In this document: piece by piece, positions 1 through 8,747 of the stretch
Layout of the letters: every line of letters starts with the position of its first letter
Numbering within the stretch: the stretch's first letter is position 1
Assembly (NCBI GenBank): GCA_020632975.1
Contig: JACKEL010000001.1
Location: 1 to 64,000, forward strand
DNA length: 64,000 nt
Reading direction: 5' to 3'
Origin: Myxococcales bacterium
GTDB taxonomy: Bacteria; Myxococcota_C; UBA6777
Notes under the pieces: generated by a model
Seen by the model: the letters and a program-made list of their open reading frames with translations, nothing else
Databases searched by the model: none
What the model was told of the DNA's origin: nothing
Position numbers and translations under genes: made by a program

Positions 1-305
1 GCGATCCGACCGTCTGTTCGACGCGCGCTGTGATCATCCATGTGACGCAAAAAGATCGTGTCCACATGGCCCATCAAACAAAACTCGGGCTTTCCCGAAC
101 CAAGCTGCACCAAAAGGTTGTGGTGTCCGCCTTCTACGCTTTGGCGCTTGAAGGACAAACCATGGGTCTCCAAGAGACGTTCCAAGTAGGCAAGGATGTC
201 TGCTTCGTCACCTGGTGGCGAATAGATATCGACCATCTCCACCAAACGCTGTTCTAGCCGTGCCCGATCCACCAAACCCAATGCTTTTTCCAACAAAGAT
301 AGCAA
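1..305 (-). CDS. M20 family metallopeptidase (deacetylase type), N-terminal part
   Basis: This is the N-terminal ~101 residues of a gene that runs off the left edge, so its catalytic C-terminal half is not visible. The translation contains VDIYSPPGDEADILAYLERL followed by FCLMGHVDTI. The latter is the metal-binding GHxD region of the M20/ArgE/DapE family (zinc-dependent amidohydrolases releasing acyl groups or peptides). No ATG fits the N-terminus. A TTG at 305 has an AAAGGG ribosome-binding sequence 8 nt upstream that overlaps the stop of the preceding GNAT gene, so the two genes are probably co-transcribed and translationally coupled. The substrate cannot be told from this fragment. The family call is fairly sure. 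Confidence 0.75.
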   Translation of the reverse strand, partial: MLSLLEKALGLVDRARLEQRLVEMVDIYSPPGDEADILAYLERLLETHGLSFKRQSVEGGHHNLLVQLGSGKPEFCLMGHVDTIFLRHMDDHSARRTDGRI

Positions 306-310
306 CTCGC

Positions 311-1288
311 TTACCCTTTCTTTTCCTCACTGCGCTCCCCAACACGCTGTCTTGCACGACGGCGTCTTTTGACAGAGCGTACTCTTGCCTCGGCGTCTCC
401 TTTCAGTGTCTTCCAGAGATACACGTGTTTTTGCATCTGCTCGAAGCCCAACTTTTGGAAAAACCGAATACCACGATGATTGTGGGCGCTTGTGTCCACG
501 ATAAACATCCGAACATCTTCGGTCTCAAGCATCCGATCCTCGATGGCGTCCATCAACTGTTGGCCCACACCCGCACGTTGCCATCCAGGTGCGACCCCCA
601 GCCATGTGACGTAACCATACGTCCATGCGGTGCCTTTGTCGATTGTTGTTCCCATTACGAAGCCCAAAAGCTCCTCGTCTGGGCCTTCTGCGACAAGGCA
701 ATAATCAGAGTCCGAATGGAAAAGCCCCGTCACTTCGTAAGCATCCCATGTGCGGTACAAGATCGGATAACTTTCCGAAGTAAACAACTTCTCTCCAAGG
801 TGAAAAACCGAAGCAAGATCATCGATTTCCATCTCTCGGACAGTCACCTTTGAGCGATCCGTGTGGTGTGCAGTGGGTGTCTTAGGAGCGCGCTGCGACT
901 CACGCTTCATCAAAGCGCGTTCGCTACCAGTGTCTTTTTCGACCGCTCCCACTTCACCCTCTTCTGCAAGCCCGGGTGCAAGGACGGTTTGCCTTGCACT
1001 CTCAGAGAGCCTTCCTTCCAGCCGATGTTCTGGAATCAGGAGAGGTCCTTCACCCTTCCAAGCCGAGTCTTCCTCTTCAAGACCCTGTTCTTCTTCAACA
1101 AATGCCTCATCACCCTGCTCAACTTCTCCAACCAACCCCTTGGGAAGACGCTTTTTCTTTCGCGACTCAGCTTTCTTCCCAGGGGCCTTTTTGGGGTCCG
1201 CCTTTTTGGAAGATGCTTTCTTCGTCGTTTTCTTGCGCTTTTTGGGTGTGCTGTTCGCGTTGCGTGTTGTACGCTTGCGACCTGCCAT
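311..1288 (-). CDS. GNAT N-acetyltransferase with Lys-rich N-terminal extension
   Basis: The 325-residue product has two parts. Residues 1-50 are extremely Lys/Arg-rich with Ala/Pro, resembling a histone H1-like or nucleic-acid-binding tail, and are followed by an acidic linker. Residues ~145-300 are a GNAT acetyl-CoA-dependent acyltransferase domain, with VTWLGVAPGWQRAGVGQQLM as the acetyl-CoA-binding loop and RFFQKLGFE as the C-terminal signature. The last ~25 residues are again basic. The start is backed by an AGGAGGAGAG ribosome-binding site. It lies upstream of the M20 peptidase with 5 nt between the stop and the TTG start. The basic tail suggests binding to DNA, RNA or acidic partners. 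The acetylated substrate is unknown. Confidence 0.85.
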   Translation of the reverse strand: MAGRKRTTRNANSTPKKRKKTTKKASSKKADPKKAPGKKAESRKKKRLPKGLVGEVEQGDEAFVEEEQGLEEEDSAWKGEGPLLIPEHRLEGRLSESARQTVLAPGLAEEGEVGAVEKDTGSERALMKRESQRAPKTPTAHHTDRSKVTVREMEIDDLASVFHLGEKLFTSESYPILYRTWDAYEVTGLFHSDSDYCLVAEGPDEELLGFVMGTTIDKGTAWTYGYVTWLGVAPGWQRAGVGQQLMDAIEDRMLETEDVRMFIVDTSAHNHRGIRFFQKLGFEQMQKHVYLWKTLKGDAEARVRSVKRRRRARQRVGERSEEKKG

Positions 1289-1443
1289 GGACTCTCCTCC
1301 TCGTCATCGAGACGGGATATCTTGCTGCTCTTGATCTACCAACCACAAGATGTTTGTGCTCGATACCAAACACACGAATGGATCGCTTCGTTAAGTGTAT
1401 CGTCCAGCCCCCGCTGTCAAGACCGAATACATAAACTTTTCCC

Positions 1444-3423
1444 CTAGCCTACAGGCGCCTGTTTGGGTATCGGCCTCCAAAGATAAGCAACATACGACAA
1501 AGCCACCATATCGACGATCAACTTGATCTCGAAGATCCAGTCCAACCACAGCGCCGACGCAAAAAACCCCAGCAAAAACACCAAGGCAGCCCACAACAAA
1601 CGACGATCCAACATCCCCGCAAAACCGCCAAGCGTCAGCGCGTAAAACAACGAGGTGATTGCAAACCCCTTCCTCGAAGAGATCTCCAAAAAAGCACAGC
1701 CCCAAGGCAACGAAGCCAAAGCGATACTCAGCCCCCACATCGACACCAAGATCGCCCGATTGATCGAGCTTTTCCACATCACGTGGCGCGCCCCAAAAGT
1801 CGCGATCCCCGACCAAGCGAAAAACAACATCCCAAAGACCACAAAAGCTGTCATGTGGAACGTAAACAAAGGACCACCATGCCCCAAAAGGCGGCCAATA
1901 CTCTCACTAAACATCACCAAAAAAGGTAGATAGATCGCGCTCAAAAGCAGCGTCAAAAAGCCTCGGGTGCCTTGTCCAAAGTCCGCATCATGATCCGACG
2001 CAAAACGCTCCAAAGCTTCGATTCTTTCGGCTTCTTCGGCTTTTTCTTTGCGCAACGCCGCGAGCTTCCGCGGCAAAGCAGACCCTGGGCTTTCCAACTG
2101 CGAGATCAACACCGCAGCCGCTTTTTCGTGGCCTTGTGACAGCTCGTAATGCGCCATCACTTCGCGCAACTCAGCAAGCCCAGAACGAGCTTGGATATTC
2201 TGTTCCCATGCCCGCAAAGCTTGTTGGAACCCAAACTGCGCTTCCAAAAAAACACCATGCACACTTTGGTAAGTGGGCTGCTCTTCGATCGGCCGCCCCA
2301 CAAGCTGCTCAAGCGCCTCCAAGCCCGTTTGCGCCTCGTGGCACAAAGACAAGGAGTGACGATGTTGTAGAAAGTGGGCGAGATCTTTGCGAAAAGCCTC
2401 CACACTCTCGTAACGATCGGCAGGATCACGCTTGGTCGCTTTCTTGCAGATCTGCACCAATTCTTGCGGTAGGCCCGCAGGAAAGACGAAAGGATCGCAC
2501 GCATACGCACTGATCAAGGACTCTTCCATCGATTCGCGCTTGTGGGGCGCTTGCCCTGTCATGATCTCGAATAAGATCGCCCCCAAGAGAAATGAATCTG
2601 TGCGCTCGCTGAGTTCTTCCACGCTCCCCATCACCATCTCAGGTGCCATATACGATGGGGTTCCGACGATATCATCATCGCCGTCTTCGCCGTCGGGTAG
2701 GCGATTTTCCCCATCCAGTCGCTCCACAGCAAGTCCCCAGTCCACGAGGTACACTTCGCCAAAAGGACCGACCATCACATTTGCAGGCTTTAGGTCACGG
2801 TGCAAGATGCCCTTGCTATGGGCAAAAGCAACGGCATTGCACAACTGCATCAAGATATCGAGGTTCCACTCAAGATGATCTCGTTCATCGTCTTTGCGCA
2901 GATCATGTTGTGAATCGTGCATCAAAAGGCCCCAAGGTACGCCTTCGATGCGCTTCATCACGAAAAGCGGATCTTTGACTTGATCGCAGCCCAAGACATG
3001 CACGGGGACGATATTGGGATGTTCCAAACGCCCAGTTATCCGTGCTTCTCGCAACAAAGCCATGCGATGCCTTGCGCTTCGACGATCCTCTCGAATCCTT
3101 TTAACGGCAACTTCCCGCTGCAAGGGGATTTGTACAGCCAACTGCACAATGCCCATCCCACCAAGGCCCAACTGTTGGCCCATTTGCAGCTCAGACAGCT
3201 CTGAGAAACCTTGTTCTTGCTCTCCTTCAGCAGTCAACAAACAAGGCAAACTATCCATCGAGAGAGAAGCAGACACCTCCAAAGAAGGCTCGCGCTCCAA
3301 AGCCCCCCTTGCGTTGACGCGCGCCGTCGCTGCATCAAAACCGATATCTTGCCAGTGTTCCCGCAACAAACGCACGGTATCGTCATCTTTTGCTTCGCTG
3401 TATGGGTCTCTTGGTTCGCCCAC
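1444..3423 (-). CDS. Membrane-anchored Ser/Thr protein kinase
   Basis: A 659-residue eukaryotic-like protein kinase. The glycine loop LGLGGMGIV lies near residues 85-93, the ATP-binding lysine is K108 in VAVKRI, the catalytic loop HRDLKPANV puts the proton acceptor at D210, and the metal-binding aspartate D228 lies in DWGLA (W replaces F of DFG, common in myxobacterial kinases). The activation segment ends GTPSYMAPE. All residues needed for phosphotransfer are present. Residues ~350-480 are a helical segment that may bind partners. Residues ~487-650 form about five hydrophobic segments, so the kinase is probably cytoplasmic with a C-terminal membrane domain that may sense signals. Substrates are unknown. 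Confidence 0.93.
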   Translation of the reverse strand: MGEPRDPYSEAKDDDTVRLLREHWQDIGFDAATARVNARGALEREPSLEVSASLSMDSLPCLLTAEGEQEQGFSELSELQMGQQLGLGGMGIVQLAVQIPLQREVAVKRIREDRRSARHRMALLREARITGRLEHPNIVPVHVLGCDQVKDPLFVMKRIEGVPWGLLMHDSQHDLRKDDERDHLEWNLDILMQLCNAVAFAHSKGILHRDLKPANVMVGPFGEVYLVDWGLAVERLDGENRLPDGEDGDDDIVGTPSYMAPEMVMGSVEELSERTDSFLLGAILFEIMTGQAPHKRESMEESLISAYACDPFVFPAGLPQELVQICKKATKRDPADRYESVEAFRKDLAHFLQHRHSLSLCHEAQTGLEALEQLVGRPIEEQPTYQSVHGVFLEAQFGFQQALRAWEQNIQARSGLAELREVMAHYELSQGHEKAAAVLISQLESPGSALPRKLAALRKEKAEEAERIEALERFASDHDADFGQGTRGFLTLLLSAIYLPFLVMFSESIGRLLGHGGPLFTFHMTAFVVFGMLFFAWSGIATFGARHVMWKSSINRAILVSMWGLSIALASLPWGCAFLEISSRKGFAITSLFYALTLGGFAGMLDRRLLWAALVFLLGFFASALWLDWIFEIKLIVDMVALSYVAYLWRPIPKQAPVG

Positions 3424-3461
3424 GACGGTGCTCCTTTGTTGCTAACCCCCTTTGAGAGACA

Positions 3462-3668
3462 TTATTTGCAAAGCTCATAACAACGCTGCATGCAAGCGTA
3501 TTGCAAATTGCGCCAGTCGCCCTGTCCAAGCTGTTGTTGCGCTTGGCACTGATCTACACAGCGATTCACTTGCGCCCGACATGTATTGCTTCTCTGGGTT
3601 CGCGTCGAGATACAACCCCACATCCCCAACATCATGATCCCTAACAACACAACACTCCAACGCTTCAT
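3462..3668 (-). CDS. Small Cys-rich lipoprotein with CX3C motifs
   Basis: A 68-residue protein starting at the ATG preceded by AGGAGG. It has a lipoprotein signal (MKRWSVVLLGIMMLGMWGC, predicted lipidated Cys19). The ~49-residue mature part has C30, C37-X3-C41 and C59-X3-C63-X3-C67. Paired CX3C motifs on short helices usually form a disulfide-linked helical hairpin, so a small surface or periplasmic scaffold is plausible, but no function is recognised. A longer in-frame start at 3779 exists but would bury the signal peptide behind 37 residues. Confidence 0.7.
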   Translation of the reverse strand: MKRWSVVLLGIMMLGMWGCISTRTQRSNTCRAQVNRCVDQCQAQQQLGQGDWRNLQYACMQRCYELCK

Positions 3669-3829
3669 CTGTAAGCCTCCTATCCACCGAAAGTCCTGTT
3701 CCATCACAATGCGCTGGTTATCATACGCACGCCCCCCTTCATGAGCAAACCCCCCATGGGCCTTTTGCTTCGATGTCACAAACGTTTGTGGATCGGACTT
3801 TTCTTAGGCAGGCCAGATCTACTTGGGAT

Positions 3830-5101
3830 TCAAGCTGCGTACAAGGATTGAAGCTCTGTTTGGAGTTGGGCAAGCAAGTATTGACTTTGCGCAACCGTCG
3901 GAACACCCGCGATCTCCACAAGCGCTGGATGGGGCTCCTCGAGAAGTTCTTCTTGCAATCTCTCCAAAGAAGCTTTCTGAAGCTGTTTGTAGGTGGCTTG
4001 TTCCTCAGCAGAAAGCTGGGGCAAGATCCAAGCTTCAATCGCCCAAGAAAGTGAACTGTGACGGCTTTCTTCGTGAGCAATTCGCTCCATCACTGCGCGA
4101 ACTGCGGGATCTTGTGCCGTGGAGGCCTGCCAATAAGCCATCAAAGAGCCGTATGTTTCGCGCACACAGCCTTCTCGCGCATTGTCGTAAGCGATCTCCG
4201 CCAAAGAACGCAGCGCAAAAGGCTCGACCTCTACAGACTGAACTTCACAACCATAACGAGAAGCCAAAGCCCCGACCATCTCAGCATGTTCGACTTCTTC
4301 TTGAACACCCTCTTCAGCCCACTCGATCATCCAAGCAGGCGCATTGTAGGCCCGAAGCTCCTTCACAAGATACTCAAATGCTGTGACTGCGGCGGCTTCC
4401 ATATAAGCAATCTCTGCAAAGAATCGCCCAGCTTGTCCTTGATCAGAGTCGTCGCAGATCGTCTCCAAGGTACGCGTTGTAAGGCCCGCAGGAAGGCGCC
4501 CCACAGCAGCACAGATCTTGTCGAGGTTGTACTCACAAACGATGTTGCGCTCGCTGCCAGAACCCTCTTCACAAGCTGTCACGCTGGTGCGGATCTCGTA
4601 GTTTTCGGTTCCAAAGTTCCTGGGGTACCCGCAGGTGCTATAAACGTTTTCTTGGCAAAGCTCCATACAGCGGGCTTTTGGCAAAGGGCTGGGTTCGTTG
4701 GCGCCGATCGCAGCTTTCATACGACCTGTTTTGGTTGCGCCACAGTCATCCCAACCAGAAGAGTAGGGAGGACAAGCCTGCAACGATGCGTCCACCACGA
4801 TCTCCCCACCGTCTTCAGCGATCACTTCGGGCGAGAAAGACTCGTCGGCGATCACTTCGGTCGATGTAGGCTCTTCGCTCACACGTCGTTCTTCAGAGAC
4901 GCCTTCACGCGAGATCTCCACCCCTCGCTCAAGTACGGTTCCATCTTGTCCAAGGATCACCACAGTTCCACAGCTTACACTGAGCGCTGTCGCAGCCACC
5001 AAAGGCAAAGCCCCTGCCACGATACCTCGCAAAGACCGTCGCAACCACATCGCATCTTGGCGCGACTTGGGGATAAGTTCTTCTCTACGCTTTACAACCA
5101 T
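3830..5101 (-). CDS. Ferritin-like di-iron lipoprotein
   Basis: A 423-residue protein. The N-terminus has a twin arginine (LRRSLRG) before a hydrophobic stretch ending LSVSC, so it is a predicted lipoprotein (Cys44), possibly Tat-exported. Residues ~110-200 are Cys-rich. Residues ~225-420 are a ferritin-like four-helix domain with the full di-iron set: E235, E269-x-x-H272, E315 and E345-x-x-H348. Export by Tat would fit a folded metal-loaded cargo. The role could be iron/oxygen chemistry or peroxide removal at the envelope, which is inference. The ATG at 5101 is preferred to the adjacent in-frame GTG because GGAGG lies 7 nt upstream of it. Confidence 0.8.
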   Translation of the reverse strand: MVVKRREELIPKSRQDAMWLRRSLRGIVAGALPLVAATALSVSCGTVVILGQDGTVLERGVEISREGVSEERRVSEEPTSTEVIADESFSPEVIAEDGGEIVVDASLQACPPYSSGWDDCGATKTGRMKAAIGANEPSPLPKARCMELCQENVYSTCGYPRNFGTENYEIRTSVTACEEGSGSERNIVCEYNLDKICAAVGRLPAGLTTRTLETICDDSDQGQAGRFFAEIAYMEAAAVTAFEYLVKELRAYNAPAWMIEWAEEGVQEEVEHAEMVGALASRYGCEVQSVEVEPFALRSLAEIAYDNAREGCVRETYGSLMAYWQASTAQDPAVRAVMERIAHEESRHSSLSWAIEAWILPQLSAEEQATYKQLQKASLERLQEELLEEPHPALVEIAGVPTVAQSQYLLAQLQTELQSLYAA

Positions 5102-5468
5102 CACAACACCTCCATGCCAAAAGCCCGAAAAGAAGGGCTATGCATACATATAAATCCATCAAACCCACGATGTATTGGGGATCAACGTAAGGATATTTCT
5201 GGTTTGTTCTCAAAGATGGGATATTGGACTATGACCCGCAACATCGGGCCTTGGTCTCAGTCCATGCAACAAGAAAACCTACCAAATCCTTGACTTGTCA
5301 AATCATCATCCTGACAATGATGGGGTTCTTGCTTTTCAAGAATCAAACCCCAGATCATCTTTTTCTTAAAAAGAATCCCAACCCAAGACATGAGATGACA
5401 CACACCTTTGACATATTTCGCCCGCAATCAACTCTGTTGTTGCCGAGGCAAAAAAGAAAGGAAATCCC
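5102..5468. other. Divergent intergenic region
   Basis: This 367-bp gap separates the ferritin-like gene (leftward) from the Arg-rich repeat gene (rightward) and should hold both promoters. It contains an inverted repeat TTGTCA-N11-TGACAA at 5295-5317 and a longer hairpin with a T-run just after it. No convincing coding frame was seen. Confidence 0.5.
5321..5364 (+). promoter_or_regulatory. Terminator-like hairpin in the leader of the Arg-rich gene
   Basis: TGGGGTT (5321-5327) pairs with AACCCCA (5346-5352). An inner CTTG/CAAG pair is nested in between and TTTTT follows at 5360-5364. It reads as an intrinsic terminator on the plus strand, yet no plus-strand gene lies upstream, so it could act as an attenuator or leader element for the gene starting at 5469. 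Spacing between stem and T-run (7 nt) is longer than ideal. Confidence 0.35.
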
Positions 5469-6074
5469 ATGACACTATCAGCACTTATGCTCTCTTGGAC
5501 GCTTATCGCCCCCCAAGCAGCGCTCCCTGCCAATCACCTGCGATTGGAGAACCCCTCTTCCACTGCGCACGTCCAACAAGCCAAGCAAGTTCGCGTTGCT
5601 GGCCGTCGTTATCGTCGCCCTAGCCGTCGCGCTGTCCGTCGTGCGGTTCGCCGCGCCAACCGTCGCGCGGTCCGCCGTGCGGTTCGTCGTTCAAACTATC
5701 GCCGCGCTGTTCGTCGTGCCAACCGCCGTGCGGCTCGCCGTGCTGTTCGCTACAACGTCCGTGCAGGTCGTCGTTATGACAGCCGTGGCCGCTACGCAGG
5801 TCGCGTCGATCGCAGTGGCCGCACTTATGACAGTCGTGGTCGTTACCGTGGTCGTTTTGATCGCCGCTCAGGTCGCAGCTACGACAGCCGCGGTCGCTAC
5901 ACAGGTCGCGTCGATCGCCGCTCGGGTCGTCGTTATGACAGCCGTGGCCGCTACATGGGACGTACAGACCGCAATGGTCGTCGTTATGACAGCCGTGGTC
6001 GTTACATGGGCCGCACAGACCGCAACGGCCGCATGTATGACAGCCGTGGTCGCTACATCGGCCGCTCCCGCTAA
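5469..6074 (+). CDS. Exported Arg-rich protein with YDSRGRY tandem repeats
   Basis: A 201-residue, extraordinarily basic protein. It begins with a hydrophobic signal-like segment (residues 1-~22). Next comes an RRAVRRANRRAVRR-type block (about residues 45-95) of short Arg/Ala repeats. It ends with six copies of a 16-18 residue unit YDSRGRYxGRxDRxGR, the last shortened to YDSRGRYIGRSR. The units differ mainly at one or two positions and their DNA is also repetitive, so the array is evolving by duplication. Short YD-x-x-G-x-x-x-G repeats resemble beta-hairpin repeat folds. The charge suggests binding to DNA, polyanionic polysaccharide or lipid A. The start has a GAAAGGA ribosome-binding site. 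The protein family is not recognised. Confidence 0.75.
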   Translation: MTLSALMLSWTLIAPQAALPANHLRLENPSSTAHVQQAKQVRVAGRRYRRPSRRAVRRAVRRANRRAVRRAVRRSNYRRAVRRANRRAARRAVRYNVRAGRRYDSRGRYAGRVDRSGRTYDSRGRYRGRFDRRSGRSYDSRGRYTGRVDRRSGRRYDSRGRYMGRTDRNGRRYDSRGRYMGRTDRNGRMYDSRGRYIGRSR

Positions 6075-6083
6075 TCCAAACGT

Positions 6084-7607
6084 ATGCACCCACACCTCCC
6101 CCCCCAACACATGAGCCTTCCTCGCCTCGCAACGCTTACATGGTTGCTTTCCTTCTGTTTTGTCTCCCTTGCACAAGCGATCCCGCCCCCACCGCCGCCC
6201 GCTGCACAAACACGCGCAGCCTACGCACGGTGGAAACGCCTGTTGCAACGAGACTTACAACAAGGGCAAGGCTCCCCCTTACAACGAACGCAAGCCAGTC
6301 TCGCAGATCGCCAAGCCGCGATCGCGATCCTCGCACAAGATATCTACACACCGCCGCTTTGGTGGCTTGCGATCTTCCGTGACCCTGCTTTTTCGATCCG
6401 CCACATCGCGCGCCAAAAACTCGAAAAAGCCGAGGACTACGCACTCCCTTCTTTGATCATCGCGCTGCGGGACAAACACCCTCGGGTGCGTCTTCAAGCA
6501 GCGCAACTCCTTGGACGGCTTGGAAAACAAGCAACATCTGCCATCTCTAGCCTTTCCATCCACAAAGAACGTGAACCAGGTGTCCGTGTCGCAATCCTCC
6601 AAGCCATCGGCAAGATCGCACCACAAGAAGCCGTCCCCATGCTCGCAAAGGGTCTATCCGATCCTTACTATCGCGCCAAAGTCGCGGCGGCTGTAGCATT
6701 TGGAACGATCCGCCCACCACAACAAGCAGAAGCCTACTTGCCCAAGTTGTTTCTCGCTTGTCGTGACGCTCACCCTGATGTCCGCTTTGCGGCCGCCCAA
6801 AGCCTCGGTCAACTCAAGATCCTCGCAGCACCAAGCGTCATCGCTTTGCAGGCCCTCTTGCGCGACAAAGTGTGGAGAGTCCAAGCCCAATCAGCCGAAT
6901 CCATCGGGCGTTTCGGCCCCAAGGCTGCCCCTGCCGTGCCTGCCCTATTGCAACGACTGCGCGATACCAACAGCCCTTTGCGTTCCCGTGTAGCCCTTGC
7001 ACTCGCCCAGATAGGCAAGCGCTCCAAACAAGCCCTGCCCATCCTCCTACAAGAACTTAGCCAAGACACCAGCCTTGATGTCGTGGTGCAGCACTTGTTA
7101 AATCCAGTCATGCGGCCTTTGCTCGTCTTTCGCATCGGTGGCCTCGAAAAACCCTTGTTGCTGATGTTTGCTTTTTCCCGTGCTGTCGCGACTTACGAAC
7201 ACGTCGCGATCTCTCCCCTGCGAAAAAAACTCCGCAAGACCTCTGTCCCTCCCTTGTGGTTGCTCTTTTCGATGGGGCGCTTGGGACCCCATGCCAAGCC
7301 CTTTTTCACAAAGATCTTGCGACTCAAGTCCACCGCGCCTCTTGCACAACGTTACTTGCGCAATCTAGTGCTTGCGCGTATCGCCCCCAACCACCCAAAG
7401 ACACGGCGCTTTTTGTTGCAACAGTGCAAAGCCAAGGAACAACCACTTCGTATCGCTGCGGCTGTAGCACTCCAATCCATCGGCCAGTCAACACCCCAGA
7501 TCCAACAAATCCTCCAAGAGGACGATACGATCCGCCGCGCCACAGAACGAACGTTTCGCATGATGCGCGATCTCAACACCACCCCTTACCTCTGGCGCAA
7601 TCCTTGA
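6084..7607 (+). CDS. Exported HEAT-repeat protein
   Basis: A 507-residue protein beginning with a signal peptide (…TWLLSFCFVSLAQA) and a Pro-rich mature start, followed by HEAT repeats across residues ~85-500. Repeated blocks such as HPRVRLQAAQLLGRLG, DPYYRAKVAAAVAFG and HPDVRFAAAQSLGQL are typical alpha-solenoid units used for protein-protein binding. It starts 9 nt after the Arg-rich gene stops, so the two are probably one operon, and its partner could be that basic protein. The ATG at 6111 is an alternative start giving a tighter signal peptide. Neither start has a clear ribosome-binding site. The 3' end overlaps the convergent gene by 22 bp. Confidence 0.85.
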   Translation: MHPHLPPQHMSLPRLATLTWLLSFCFVSLAQAIPPPPPPAAQTRAAYARWKRLLQRDLQQGQGSPLQRTQASLADRQAAIAILAQDIYTPPLWWLAIFRDPAFSIRHIARQKLEKAEDYALPSLIIALRDKHPRVRLQAAQLLGRLGKQATSAISSLSIHKEREPGVRVAILQAIGKIAPQEAVPMLAKGLSDPYYRAKVAAAVAFGTIRPPQQAEAYLPKLFLACRDAHPDVRFAAAQSLGQLKILAAPSVIALQALLRDKVWRVQAQSAESIGRFGPKAAPAVPALLQRLRDTNSPLRSRVALALAQIGKRSKQALPILLQELSQDTSLDVVVQHLLNPVMRPLLVFRIGGLEKPLLLMFAFSRAVATYEHVAISPLRKKLRKTSVPPLWLLFSMGRLGPHAKPFFTKILRLKSTAPLAQRYLRNLVLARIAPNHPKTRRFLLQQCKAKEQPLRIAAAVALQSIGQSTPQIQQILQEDDTIRRATERTFRMMRDLNTTPYLWRNP

Positions 7608-8689
7608 GCCATAGCCTCCTCGATCCTCCCCAAAAGCAACGCATCCCCCAAACGCCGCGCGATACGCCTCGCTCTGTCTAAAAGCTCGAAGGCTTCGTCG
7701 CCTTGGAGTTCCAATATATAAGCCCAAAGTTGCAGAGCCATACAACGAAGGCGTAAAAATCCCCCATCTCCCGCGACATCACATGCCACACGGATAGAAA
7801 GCAACGCTTCTTCTTTGCGCGCAAGACGCCACAAACACCACGCCCGCCCATGCTCTCGGCGAAATCGCGCGAAAGGTGGCGCATCCTCACAAGGAATCGA
7901 ATCATAACGCGCTAACACCCGAAGCAATCGATCTGGTTCTTTCTTCCATCCCCATTTTTCCACAAAAGCAAATTGATCCTGAAGGCGCGCGTAGTAACAA
8001 GCGTACTCTTCCGAAGACAACGCAGCATCCGCCAACAACGACTCCACCCGCCGCAGTTCTGCCAAAGCCGTCTGCTCATCGCCTGCGTCTGCAGCCAACC
8101 GCGCTTCAAACAAGAAGACCTCCAACTTTGCCGCAGGTTCGGCATGATGGAGGACTTGCTTTGCCAGTTTCAAACGATGCGCCAACTGCTCAAAGTCGCG
8201 TGCTCGATGTGCCAAAGACGCCAGCCCAAGTTGTACCCAGATCGCATGTTTGGACTCGCTCACTGGCGGACGATCCCACAAACGAAGCTGATCAGCCCGC
8301 AGATGCACGGGAAGATCAGACGATCGACTATGATACTGCCCCATCTCCCGCGCCCACGACACCAACGAAGAAGGCAAGCCAAAACAACGCAGCAACAACC
8401 AACCATATTTGTTCGCGGGTGCATTCTCGTGATGTCGTAAACGCCGCAGCCCGCGCTCTACCGTCATGGGATCTTCTGAAAGGCGCGCAGAGGGCGGCGC
8501 GATATCCTGAAGATGTCTTGCCAAAGCAGCGAGTCCGCCGTGTTCTGTCGCAAGTTGATCGAGAAAGTCTCCCCAAGAGTAAGAAAGTGGCGGACTTTGG
8601 CCTAGCGCTCCTTGCATGTCCGTAATCTTGTCATGGTGGATATCCCCTTCCTGCGGCACATTAAGAACCAACCTCGACGCAAGATGCAT
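7586..8689 (-). CDS. Helical-repeat (TPR-like) protein of unknown function
   Basis: A 367-residue soluble protein without signal peptide. The N-terminal ~100 residues include a segment (LDQLATEHGGLAALARHLQ) that looks like a helix-turn-helix or adaptor helix. The rest is a run of amphipathic helices rich in Ala, Leu, Glu and Arg (e.g. ADAGDEQTALAELRRVESLL), like TPR solenoids. The in-frame start at 8761 would overlap the start of the divergent EEP gene and its ribosome-binding site, so the ATG at 8689 is preferred. A signalling or adaptor role is plausible but nothing specific can be claimed. Confidence 0.65.
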   Translation of the reverse strand: MHLASRLVLNVPQEGDIHHDKITDMQGALGQSPPLSYSWGDFLDQLATEHGGLAALARHLQDIAPPSARLSEDPMTVERGLRRLRHHENAPANKYGWLLLRCFGLPSSLVSWAREMGQYHSRSSDLPVHLRADQLRLWDRPPVSESKHAIWVQLGLASLAHRARDFEQLAHRLKLAKQVLHHAEPAAKLEVFLFEARLAADAGDEQTALAELRRVESLLADAALSSEEYACYYARLQDQFAFVEKWGWKKEPDRLLRVLARYDSIPCEDAPPFARFRREHGRAWCLWRLARKEEALLSIRVACDVAGDGGFLRLRCMALQLWAYILELQGDEAFELLDRARRIARRLGDALLLGRIEEAMAQGLRQR

Positions 8690-8747
8690 CCGCTCTTTTT
8701 CCAACGAGGTATGTTTGTTGTCTTGATTCTTTTTCAAAGGAGACCCC

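Noticed and set aside
4058..5293. Plus-strand frame of ~411 residues opposite the ferritin-like gene
   Set aside because: The minus strand carries a complete di-iron domain and lipobox. The plus-strand product has no coherent domain.
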